Shown: positions 1 through 6,460 of the stretch, piece by piece
Position numbering within the stretch: position 1 is the first letter of the stretch
How the letters are laid out: every line of letters begins with the position of its first letter
Assembly: GCA_025360895.1 (NCBI GenBank)
Contig: JANYBF010000094.1
Location: forward strand, 1 to 10,065
Reading direction: 5' to 3'
Origin: Verrucomicrobiota bacterium
GTDB taxonomy: Bacteria; Verrucomicrobiota; Verrucomicrobiia; Limisphaerales; JADLHS01
Length of the DNA: 10,065 bases
Notes under the pieces: model-generated
What the model was told of the DNA's origin: nothing
The model's database searches: none
Seen by the model: the letters and a program-made list of their open reading frames with translations, nothing else
Translations under genes and position numbers: made by a program

Positions 1-39
1 TTAGCAAACCAGCGCCTTCAGCCACTCGGCCACCTCTCC
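1..39 (-). tRNA. tRNA-Ser(GCU), 5' half, cut by the window edge
   Basis: Read on the minus strand from 39 to 1, this is the first part of a class II tRNA. The 5' acceptor strand is GGAGAGG, followed by TG, a D-stem GCC/GGC around a loop containing GAGTGGCTGAA, then G26. The anticodon stem CTGGT leads into the loop TTGCTAA, which places GCT as the anticodon (serine, AGC/AGU codons). The sequence ends exactly at the last base of the anticodon loop, so the 3' anticodon strand, variable arm, T-arm and acceptor 3' strand lie left of the window. Serine identity is supported by the D-arm form typical of tRNA-Ser as well as by the anticodon. Confidence 0.9.
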
Positions 40-49
40 ACCGGCCTTT

Positions 50-78
50 AGTGAACCCCAACCGCACCCGGCGCTCAA
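50..78 (-). promoter_or_regulatory. Possible sigma-70-type promoter of the tRNA-Ser gene
   Basis: On the minus strand, TTGAGC (73-78) and TTCACT (50-55) are separated by 17 bases, and the second box ends about 10 bases before the tRNA 5' end. The match to TTGACA/TATAAT is partial (4 of 6 and 3 of 6), but spacing and position are right for a tRNA promoter. This is inferred from sequence only. Confidence 0.35.
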
Positions 79-290
79 GTCATTTCTCGCCCGCCGGCCC
101 CCAAAGGGCGCATCCTGCCTGCCCTCATTTGAAGTTCCGCCTGCCGGCGGTCCCGGCGGATTGCCACCCCGGGCCGCGTCAACACGGAACTCCCAACGCC
201 CAGCTCGCTCGTTTCGAAGGCAGTGGCAGGCCGCGCCGGATTTCCCGAACGCCGACGCTGGGCTTGTGAGCCAGCCCCGAACTGCGCATC
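79..290. other. Intergenic, no recognised feature
   Basis: This GC-rich stretch lies between the tRNA promoter and the acyltransferase start. The short open frames crossing it give arginine- and proline-rich translations with no recognisable domain. An in-frame stop at 267-269 limits how far the acyltransferase frame can extend upstream. I see no convincing hairpin, repeat or promoter for the downstream gene. Confidence 0.5.
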
Positions 291-992
291 ATGGAAACTG
301 TGAGCCGCAACCACAACAAACCCGACGCCTTCGCCCACGAAGCGTCCAACACATATTCCGGTTCGGCCGCTCCAACAGGGAAACGCTGTTCGCACCCGGT
401 GGAATATCAATTTGCGCCGACCGCTTTTCGCCAGCCGCGCGGGTGGCTGTGGCGGAACCTTGGGCGGGCTTGCCTGCGACTAACGGGGTGGCGGATCGAG
501 GGCACTTTTCCGGCCGATCCCAAGTACGTCGTCATCGTGGCCCCGCATACTTCGAACTGGGATTTCGCATTGGTCGTTGCCGTGGTCTTCGCGGTTGAGT
601 TGCGGGTTTCATGGCTGGCCAAGCACTCCATGTTTTGTTTCCCGTTCAAACGATGCCTTCGGTGGCTGGGCGGCATCCCCGTCAATCGGAGCGCCAGTCA
701 TGGGGTGGTAGGCGAATGCGTGCGGGCTTTCAACGCGGCCCCCACCCTCATGCTGGCCCTGACCCCGGAAGGCACGCGCAAAGGCGTGAGCCAATGGAAA
801 ACCGGCTTCTATCTGATCGCCGCGAAAGCCGGCGTGCCGATCCTGCCCGTGGGATTTGACTACCGGGAACGGATCGTCCGACTGATGCCTTTATTCCAGC
901 CGAGTGGAAATCTGGAGCAGGACCTGCCGCTCATTCAGGCCCGGTTCACCAATGTCCACGGCCTTCGGGAACGGCCTGCGAGAGTTGGGTAG
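291..992 (+). CDS. PlsC-like lysophospholipid/glycerol acyltransferase family protein
   Basis: The 233-residue protein shows the acyltransferase blocks of the PlsC/LPLAT superfamily in order. The catalytic HX4D motif is HTSNWD at 86-91, block II is GGIPVNRS at 127-134, the substrate-binding TPEGTR is at 158-163 (FPEGTR in most relatives), and block IV GVPILPVGFD is at 181-190. Members transfer acyl groups to glycerol or lysophospholipid acceptors at the inner membrane; the exact acceptor cannot be told. The WKTGFY and GVPILPVGFDY features resemble the short, roughly 190-210 residue subgroup, so the protein appears complete. The first 40 residues are poorly conserved in style. ATG 291 has no visible Shine-Dalgarno and a GTG at 399 is a credible alternative start. 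It converges on the GNAT gene, 76 bases away. Confidence 0.85.
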   Translation: METVSRNHNKPDAFAHEASNTYSGSAAPTGKRCSHPVEYQFAPTAFRQPRGWLWRNLGRACLRLTGWRIEGTFPADPKYVVIVAPHTSNWDFALVVAVVFAVELRVSWLAKHSMFCFPFKRCLRWLGGIPVNRSASHGVVGECVRAFNAAPTLMLALTPEGTRKGVSQWKTGFYLIAAKAGVPILPVGFDYRERIVRLMPLFQPSGNLEQDLPLIQARFTNVHGLRERPARVG

Positions 993-1068
993 GATTGATT
1001 CCCTGAGAACACGACCGTAGCGGTGGTTCGCTTAAGCACACTTGGGCTACATTGTCAGTTTCGATTCT

Positions 1069-1524
1069 TCAAGGCATGTGCGTCGGGTCTGCCAGTCCCA
1101 TCGTTAAGTGGACGTGATCGGTCTCGCAGAACCCAGCGCGGCGATAGACTGCCAAGGCAGAGGCATTATCTCGCCCGGTCTCAACGTGGATGGCACGAAT
1201 GCCTCGGATCGCGCAGAAGCTACTCACTTCTGCCATGGCTGCCTTCCCCAGCCCCGTACCGCGGAACGCTGGCTGAACGAAGAAGTCGTCCACAATGGCA
1301 CTCAGGCCGCCATACGTCATGCTATGGCAAAGCGCTACCACCACATATCCTACATTTTTGGAATTGACCTGAATGAGCCAGACATGCCCCAGCCGCTCGT
1401 CGGCCAACAGCGAGGTAAAAGCTTCTGTCGCTCGACGGAGATTCAGCGTGTAGGCTGACTCAGAATAAAACTCAGCCATCATCGTAACGAGATGCTGAAC
1501 GTCAATCAGCGAAGCTTTTATCAT
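1069..1524 (-). CDS. GNAT-family N-acetyltransferase
   Basis: This 151-residue protein is a single GNAT domain that uses acetyl-CoA to acetylate an amine on an unknown substrate. Motif A is clear: a strand IVDDFFVQ (77-84) followed by the acetyl-CoA pyrophosphate-binding loop RGTGLG at 88-93 and its helix. Motif B follows as HVETGRDN with ALAVYRRAGF (113-132), the usual C-terminal signature with the conserved Tyr in the AxxxYxxxGF context. Length is normal for the family. ATG 1524 has no strong ribosome-binding site. The gene is transcribed toward the acyltransferase and away from the decayed permease fragment. Its DNA looks less GC-rich than the permeases, which could hint at separate acquisition, though that is only an impression. 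Substrate candidates (ribosomal protein, antibiotic, polyamine) cannot be separated from sequence alone. Confidence 0.88.
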   Translation of the reverse strand: MIKASLIDVQHLVTMMAEFYSESAYTLNLRRATEAFTSLLADERLGHVWLIQVNSKNVGYVVVALCHSMTYGGLSAIVDDFFVQPAFRGTGLGKAAMAEVSSFCAIRGIRAIHVETGRDNASALAVYRRAGFCETDHVHLTMGLADPTHMP

Positions 1525-1695
1525 GGTGTGACAAGGGGTCCCAACGCGCCGTCCAACAGAAATTCGAAGGTAAGTTGCAGTCGTTCACGGCGGTCTTACT
1601 GCGTTTGTATTTGAGGCTTACATGCGTGTCAACAAAGGTTGTCGATTTTCGCCAATGATTATCAACCGAGGGAAGCCGCCAGCCGCACCTGTCTC
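1525..1695. other. Intergenic, upstream of the GNAT gene
   Basis: This is non-coding sequence between the GNAT start and the end of the permease remnant. It should hold the GNAT promoter on the minus strand, but no box pair stands out. It may also be decayed sequence that once followed the pseudogene. Confidence 0.4.
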
Positions 1696-1853
1696 TCAAG
1701 ATAGTTCTGGGGCTCCAGATTTTCCGAACCACCGTCGCCACCCTGCTGACTTGGGTTGGTAGCGCTGCGCGGCCAGGATGCGAAATTCCGTCAGCAATTT
1801 GTGCCGCGCCCAAAAAACAAACTACGTCCGCCAGTATCCCGAAAGCGAACCGG
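1696..1853 (-). pseudogene. Decayed 3' fragment of an ABC-2 permease gene
   Basis: Read on the minus strand, this segment encodes a recognisable permease C-terminus in two frames: FAFGILADV (start of homology near 1853), then, after a shift, WARHKLLTEFRILAAQRYQP and WRRWFGKSGAPELS followed by TGA at 1698-1696. The intact permease at 2697-4373 ends with the same landmarks (GILADIGFGFWARHKLLTEF, RYQPKPSWWRRWFGKSG, then QELF). The fragment lacks two bases relative to that gene in the T-rich run around 1811-1820, which breaks the frame. Nothing upstream of about 1853 matches the rest of a permease, so roughly the last 50 codons of a gene of over 550 codons survive. The C-terminus of the permease at 4370-6052 (LARRKLTREF) is less similar, so the remnant came from a paralogue of the 2697-4373 gene. 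Confidence 0.82.
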
Positions 1854-1943
1854 CATAATGAGGTTCTATTTCAGACTTCCTAGAAGGTCAATCAGGGGTT
1901 ATAGGTTTTTATCAGTGAATATTGAACCACGAAAATCCGCCGA

Positions 1944-1976
1944 GCGTTTGGATAGGTTGTTCCCGAATCCAAACGC
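1944..1976 (+). promoter_or_regulatory. Perfect 10-bp hairpin before the secreted-protein gene
   Basis: GCGTTTGGAT (1944-1953) and ATCCAAACGC (1967-1976) are exact inverted complements around a 13-base loop. The hairpin ends five bases before the TTG at 1981, the likely start of the secreted protein, so in the transcript it would sit across or next to the ribosome-binding region. No U-tract follows, which argues against a simple terminator. A role in translation control or as a protein-binding operator is inference. Confidence 0.45.
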
Positions 1977-1980
1977 GAAG

Positions 1981-2583
1981 TTGTCATCCAGCACCTCCCG
2001 CAATCCCCAAAGGATTGTTCCAAGTATTGCCTTGGCTTGGCTGATGGCAGCCCTTCCCGCCCTCGCAGATGACACCACCAACGCGCCAACTCAAATTGGA
2101 GTCACGACCAATTACGTGGTGGCGCATCGGTCGTTCCGCCGGGTGGATGGAAAACTCTACAACATCGAAAAAAGTGTGCTGTGGAGTGAAATCAAAGGTA
2201 GATGCACGAAAGTACTCACCAACGGCACCGTCGTCCGAACCATCGTGGAGCGGAGCGAGAGCTACCCCAGCCAGTCACCGGATGCCAAGCCGAATATCGC
2301 GGACTTGTTGGGGGGCAAATCCGCGGTGCCCACCGTGCGAACGCGAGTATGGGAAGAAGAGGGACCAGAAATTTTCCTGGTAAATTACGACGGCCTGGGA
2401 CCGACGACGGGAAAAGCGATTCGGACGAAAGCAATCAAGGTTGGCAATTATACCTACGAAGGAGCCGTGATCGAGAAGTGGGACTGCGGAACGCCGAACG
2501 TGGTGCCCGTCATTGTTACAAACCCGCCCCCCGCGCAACCGAGCACTAATCGCCAATCATCCAACCCGCCGATCGCCAGATGA
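1981..2583 (+). CDS. Secreted protein of unknown function
   Basis: I do not recognise a named family. Taken from TTG 1981 the protein has 200 residues and begins like a signal peptide: a short basic n-region (SRNPQR), a hydrophobic stretch IVPSIALAWLMAALPA and a signal-peptidase site ALA/DD near residues 29-30. The mature part has a YNIEKSVLWSEIKGRCTKVLTNGT segment (60-83), a central IFLVNYDG (131-138) and a C-terminal strand-rich VGNYTYEGAVIEKWDCGTPN (154-173), ending in a Pro/Asn/Ser-rich tail. The two Cys (75, 169) could pair. The frame is open from an ATG at 1858, and further upstream, but that would put about 50 polar residues before the signal peptide, and the region before 1858 is antisense to the permease remnant. 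I therefore prefer TTG 1981. It converges on the permease operon. Confidence 0.62.
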   Translation: MSSSTSRNPQRIVPSIALAWLMAALPALADDTTNAPTQIGVTTNYVVAHRSFRRVDGKLYNIEKSVLWSEIKGRCTKVLTNGTVVRTIVERSESYPSQSPDAKPNIADLLGGKSAVPTVRTRVWEEEGPEIFLVNYDGLGPTTGKAIRTKAIKVGNYTYEGAVIEKWDCGTPNVVPVIVTNPPPAQPSTNRQSSNPPIAR

Positions 2584-2675
2584 AAGAGCCTGCCAATGCT
2601 CAAAAATAGCACCGGACGAAGCCGAACGCCCAGCGCTTCAATCAACTCGGCTATCGCGCAACCGGCAGAACGTAA

Positions 2676-2695
2676 TGCCCCGCTCGCAGCGGGCA
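2676..2695. terminator. Hairpin between convergent genes
   Basis: TGCCC (2676-2680) pairs with GGGCA (2691-2695), and after a bulged C an inner GCT/AGC closes a three-base loop. It lies between the stop of the secreted-protein gene and the stop of the downstream permease, where a shared terminator is expected. There is no T-run on the plus strand and only a weak one on the minus strand, so terminator function is tentative. Confidence 0.35.
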
Positions 2696-2696
2696 C

Positions 2697-4373
2697 TCAG
2701 AATAATTCTTGGGCGCCGGATTTTCCAAACCATCGCCGCCACCAGGACGGCTTCGGCTGGTAGCGTTGCGCGGCCATGACGCGGAATTCCGTCAGCAGTT
2801 TGTGCCGCGCCCAGAAGCCGAACCCAATGTCCGCCAAAATTCCAAACCCAAACCACAGCAGCAGTGGCCAGCCATTCCAATTCTGAATTTGTCGCAGTTC
2901 TCGCAGTTCATCTGGCAGCAAGTTGATCACCGTTGTCACCACCGCGATGGCAATCCACGGCAGGACCAGCACCGGCACGACCACCGCACCGAAGGCGTGC
3001 TTCGCGTTCCGCACGGTCAACCCGGTCCACAGGCCCAGCCAGTAGAGCGCCACCACATCCGCCCCAAACCTGACCAACCCCGCCGCCCAGCCCCAATACC
3101 AGATGGGCCGGTCACTGCCGTAAAATTCGCCCTTGCTCGCACCCGCCCAAAGCATCAACCCGCCCGCGCCCACCAGCACCAGCATCGGCCAGAGAAACTG
3201 CCGTTGCAACGCGAGGCGTTGGCCGCGCAAAATGTCCCGCACCGTCAGTGGTGTAGAAAGCAGCAACTCCAAGGCGCCGCTCTTGCGGTCTTCGATCAGC
3301 CGCCGGCCCGCCTCCAAACCAACCCAGGCTTTCATGGTCAGGGCCAGGTAAAACGCCGTCGCGGCATAGATGCCAACGTTGAGCCAGTCAGATCCCACGT
3401 AGTAAAGCCCAAGACCCCACGCGCCCGCCGCCAGGGCCAGCGGCACCCAGGCCCACACGACGCGCCAACGCGGACGGGACGCGAGCCAGAAGAAAGCATT
3501 CTGGTCGAGCAATTGCGTCCGATACTCCCGGCGCGTGGCGGCGTCACCTTCGAGCCCGGCGCGGATGCGCCCGCGCCAACCGCCTTGGCTCACCACTTTG
3601 TCGTGCCACGAGCGGGGCACGATCCCGCTTGCCAATGCTAGAAAAAACCAACCCAGTCCATGCACAGTACCCACTGACCAATAGCAGCCGGCAACGCCCG
3701 GAGCAGCGCCAAACGGATTCATTTTGTCGAAAGCCGAGTAATAAGAGAATACCGGGCTGGCAAAGAGAAACGGCCATGGGTAAGCCCCGTTCTGCTTCCA
3801 TGCCACCCAGGCGCCCAAAGCCGGCAAGCCCGCCGCGAAGAGGAGGATAAGCAGCATCGTCAGTCCGATGGCCGCACGCTGGTTCTGGCACAGCGCCGAA
3901 GCCAGCATCCCCGCGCTCAGTGAAAAGAACAGCGTGTTCACCAGCACCAGCGCCACGCGCCCGAATTCGCCCACGGTCACTCCGCCCAGCAGCAGCGGAA
4001 TGGCCATGACCGGCAACACCGCCAGCACGCCGTAAAACACCGTCAGCGAATTCGCCACCAGTTTACCCAAGACCACGTCGTAGCCCCGGAGGTCCGTCAG
4101 GAACAAAAGCCCCAGCGTGCCCTCGCGCTTTTCTTCGCTCAAACAATCCGCCGTGGTGCGCACCCCGGCGAACACGCAATAAAACATCAGCCCCCCGGCC
4201 AAGGCCCCGAAGATCATCCTCCCCACCTCGCGTTGCGATTGGTTTTGCCACACGAGAAAAATCCACGCAACCACGACGATGACCCCGAACGCCACCAGCA
4301 ACCGCAGCCAGAAAGTGCCGGGCTTGCGCGCCGCCACGCGGAGTTCTCGAGCAACGATGGGCAGCAGGGTCAT
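2697..4373 (-). CDS. ABC-2 type transporter permease, two-module fusion (second gene of a pair)
   Basis: A 558-residue integral membrane protein. The N-terminal amphipathic segment ELRVAARKPGTFWLR (10-24) leads into a first hydrophobic helix (about 24-42). The coupling motif CLSEEKREGTLG (77-88) with FLTDLRGYDVVLGKL (91-105) follows, then several helices up to about 250. After a basic cytoplasmic loop (about 255-305) the pattern repeats: helices, a second coupling motif EDRKSGALELLLSTPL (361-376) and more helices to about 480 and 502-520, with a basic tail WWRRWFGKSG. Two half-permeases therefore appear fused in one chain. Such ABC-2 proteins form the membrane channel of exporters powered by a separate ATPase; the substrate cannot be told. 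ATG 4373 overlaps the upstream permease stop by ATGA, so translation is probably coupled. No ATPase gene is in the pair. Confidence 0.88.
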   Translation of the reverse strand: MTLLPIVARELRVAARKPGTFWLRLLVAFGVIVVVAWIFLVWQNQSQREVGRMIFGALAGGLMFYCVFAGVRTTADCLSEEKREGTLGLLFLTDLRGYDVVLGKLVANSLTVFYGVLAVLPVMAIPLLLGGVTVGEFGRVALVLVNTLFFSLSAGMLASALCQNQRAAIGLTMLLILLFAAGLPALGAWVAWKQNGAYPWPFLFASPVFSYYSAFDKMNPFGAAPGVAGCYWSVGTVHGLGWFFLALASGIVPRSWHDKVVSQGGWRGRIRAGLEGDAATRREYRTQLLDQNAFFWLASRPRWRVVWAWVPLALAAGAWGLGLYYVGSDWLNVGIYAATAFYLALTMKAWVGLEAGRRLIEDRKSGALELLLSTPLTVRDILRGQRLALQRQFLWPMLVLVGAGGLMLWAGASKGEFYGSDRPIWYWGWAAGLVRFGADVVALYWLGLWTGLTVRNAKHAFGAVVVPVLVLPWIAIAVVTTVINLLPDELRELRQIQNWNGWPLLLWFGFGILADIGFGFWARHKLLTEFRVMAAQRYQPKPSWWRRWFGKSGAQELF

Positions 4374-6052
4374 GGTTTGAGGGCGATCACCGGTGGCCCG
4401 CCCCCCGCCTGGATCGGAATCACGGCGCGCACCGCGAGATCGCGGAATTCCCGGGTAAGTTTACGCCGGGCCAGCGTCCAGAAGAGGACGTTTTTGACCA
4501 GAGCCAGCCCCGCCGGCAGCGCCGTGATCATAACCGGAAACCAGACGTTCACGACGGTCTGCGAAGGACCGCTGCTATTCCTCAGCCCGGAAACCGAAAA
4601 CATCATCAGCGGAATACCCAGCCCGGTGAGCAAAGCGATCGCGAACCATGGGATCACTTCCACGGACACGATGGTCTTGAGCGTGGCCATGCGGGCGTTT
4701 CTCGACACCAGTCCCATCCAAAGCCCAAACCAACCCAAGGCCACCAGATTGGTCAAAGTGCTCACCAAGCCGATGGCCGCCAGCAAGACCACCAGCCCCC
4801 ACCCCCATCCGCCGCCAATGCCGAAGAACCCCCGACCGCCGCCAGGGGAAAGCAGGCTGGCCACAAATTGCATGCCGAGCAACAGCAGCATCGGCACGGC
4901 GAACACTCGCACCAGCGCCCGCCACGGCCCTTGGACGGTTTCCCGCGAAGTGAGCGGCGCCGCCAGCAACAGTTCAATCATTCCGTTGCGCCGCGCTTCC
5001 GCGAAGAACTGGCAGGCCTTCGCCGCCGCCCAGAGATAAAGCCCGTACCAAAGACCGTTATTGATAATGCTCCACGCCTGCCACCAGCCGTCCGATGCCC
5101 GGGTGACGACCAAGGCGAAGAAAAAAACCAGCGACAGCAGCGCCACGCACCACAGGTCAAACGCCTGGCCGCGTTCGCGCGCGGCCAGCCACAGCACGGG
5201 GTTTATCGCGAGCAATTTTTCGCGGAGTAGCGCGCGGCGTTTGACCCCACCGTAGCGCCACGAATAGCGCCGGCCCAGCGCCTTGGCCGAGGTCCGCCCC
5301 GGTCGCTCCTGCCACGTTCGTGGAAGCAGCCCCGACGCCAGCGCCAGCAACGTCCACGCGACGCCCTGACTGACCAGGAACGCCGGCCAAAACGCTGGAG
5401 AATTGGCCGCCGCCAGGAACACGTACCCCGGACTGACCAAACTCACCAACGGCCGGTAGGATCCGCCGGCAAATTGGTTCAATCCGTCCACAACCGGCCC
5501 CAGTCCCACCAGTAGAATCAACAACAGCAAGGTTCCCGCGAGGGCCTTCTGCGAATGCCGGCTGAGCGCGGAGACGAACATACCCACGGCGAGCGAGAAG
5601 AACAGCGCATGACACAGTGCCAGGAGGGTTCGCCAGAATTGTCCCGGCGCCACGCCGCCCAGCAACAACGTGATCGCCAGCACGGGAAAAATAGCGAGCA
5701 GCGCAAAGGCGCAACGCAGCGATGTGGCGAGCAGTTTGCCCAGCACCACGTCGTAACCGCGCAAGTCGGTGAGAAAAAGGAAGCCGAGCGTGCCCTCGCG
5801 CTTCTCTTCGCTCAAACAATCCGAGGTGAAGAACAGGCCCGCGCTCAACGCCCCCGCCAGACTGAGCCACGTCAGCGTCGAGAAGATCGGACCGCCCATC
5901 AGCATCCGGCTGACGAATGGCGTGAGCGTGAGCACCATGACACTGCCGCCGATGATCAGCGCCACCAGCGCCGCCACCACCCGCAGCCAGAATGTGGCTG
6001 GCTTGCGCGCCGCCACCCGCAGCTCGCGTTCGACGATGGGCAGGAAAGTCAT
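4370..6052 (-). CDS. ABC-2 type transporter permease, two-module fusion (first gene of a pair)
   Basis: A 560-residue paralogue of its downstream partner, starting MTFLPIVERELRVAARKP against MTLLPIVARELRVAARKP. The first coupling motif CLSEEKREGTLG is at 79-90 with FLTDLRGYDVVLGKL at 93-107. The second is weaker, EARRNGMIELLLAAPL at 351-366, with Asn-Gly-Met where relatives have acidic or basic residues and Gly-x-Leu. Hydrophobic helices cluster at about 22-43, 57-76, 110-133, 143-163, 170-190, 225-241, 300-316, 380-400, 415-447, 464-484 and 503-525. A basic loop (245-280) separates the halves, and a Gly-rich stretch (403-416) interrupts the second. It probably forms a heteromeric exporter with the 558-residue partner, which would explain the coupled translation, but that is inference. 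The start lies in a 400-base intergenic region that should hold the operon promoter. No clear ribosome-binding site is seen. Confidence 0.88.
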   Translation of the reverse strand: MTFLPIVERELRVAARKPATFWLRVVAALVALIIGGSVMVLTLTPFVSRMLMGGPIFSTLTWLSLAGALSAGLFFTSDCLSEEKREGTLGFLFLTDLRGYDVVLGKLLATSLRCAFALLAIFPVLAITLLLGGVAPGQFWRTLLALCHALFFSLAVGMFVSALSRHSQKALAGTLLLLILLVGLGPVVDGLNQFAGGSYRPLVSLVSPGYVFLAAANSPAFWPAFLVSQGVAWTLLALASGLLPRTWQERPGRTSAKALGRRYSWRYGGVKRRALLREKLLAINPVLWLAARERGQAFDLWCVALLSLVFFFALVVTRASDGWWQAWSIINNGLWYGLYLWAAAKACQFFAEARRNGMIELLLAAPLTSRETVQGPWRALVRVFAVPMLLLLGMQFVASLLSPGGGRGFFGIGGGWGWGLVVLLAAIGLVSTLTNLVALGWFGLWMGLVSRNARMATLKTIVSVEVIPWFAIALLTGLGIPLMMFSVSGLRNSSGPSQTVVNVWFPVMITALPAGLALVKNVLFWTLARRKLTREFRDLAVRAVIPIQAGGGPPVIALKP

Positions 6053-6178
6053 GGCCGGCAGTTAGCCGTAGGCGGATGCCGGTGGCAAATGATTTTGGAA
6101 ACAAAACGGTCCGATACCTCCGCCGTGGTTGTCATTCTTTTGGGAAGACGGTGGCGCATCTGAAGATTGTATCACGAC
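6053..6178. other. Leader region of the permease pair
   Basis: This is non-coding sequence just upstream (minus strand) of the first permease. Next to the start codon it carries GGCAG and CGGATGCCGG (about 6073-6082). Similar strings also sit directly before the start of the third permease at 9763-9780, where they belong to an inverted-repeat arm. A purine-rich stretch GGCAAATGATTTTGG follows. A promoter is expected here, but I cannot pick out reliable boxes. Confidence 0.35.
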
Positions 6179-6337
6179 CTCCCTCACCCTGACCCTCTCC
6201 CCACGGAGAGGAAACAACCAACGTCCGTCGGTTGATGACATAATGGCCACCCAACCAAATCAGTCCCAAGTTTTCGGAAGGAAACGGCGAACAATTCTCC
6301 TTCTCCCGGGGGAGAAGGCCGGGATGAGGGTGAGCGT
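6179..6337. repeat. Palindromic intergenic repeat element (CTCACCCT / AGGGTGAG ends)
   Basis: The left end reads CTCACCCTGACCCTCTCCCC and the right end, reverse-complemented, CTCACCCTCATCCCGGCC then TTCTCCCCC, so the element has imperfect inverted ends. Each end carries its own strong hairpin: CCTCTCC/GGAGAGG at 6194-6211 and CCTTCTCCC/GGGAGAAGG at 6299-6318. This is the general form of a repeat seen between genes in many bacterial genomes (established, from memory of the motif). Short reading frames across it translate to the familiar spurious peptides SPWGEGQGEGG and LLPGEKAGMRV and should not be called as genes. It lies downstream of the phospholipase-like gene and could act as its terminator or stabilise its mRNA end. 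Confidence 0.72.
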
Positions 6338-6460
6338 TAAACACACTTTGTTCCCAAGTCACAGGCGTTCGGGCACGACCACTAATATTTGCCGGGCGCG
6401 ACTTATTCTTCGTAAAAACAGCGGATAACCACTTCTCCGGTACCGATGCGCGGCTCATTA
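6338..6460. other. Intergenic, no recognised feature
   Basis: This sequence lies between the palindromic repeat and the stop codon of the phospholipase-like lipoprotein gene. I see no gene, clear hairpin or promoter in it. Confidence 0.4.

Noticed and set aside
1502..1813. Minus-strand open frame of 103 codons
   Set aside because: It begins inside the permease remnant in the wrong frame and runs into the GNAT upstream region. It exists only because of the frameshifted fragment.
2709..3641. Long plus-strand open frame of 310 codons
   Set aside because: It is antisense to the permease at 2697-4373. Its translation is rich in Pro, His, Gln and Arg with no domain, as expected for the reverse of a GC-rich membrane protein gene.
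4233..5039. Plus-strand open frame of 268 codons
   Set aside because: It is antisense to both paired permeases, with a low-complexity translation and no domain. The minus-strand frames have clear membrane-protein structure.
5157..6104. Minus-strand open frame of 315 codons
   Set aside because: It is a shifted frame within the permease at 4370-6052, rich in Arg, Gly and Ala and without hydrophobic helices.
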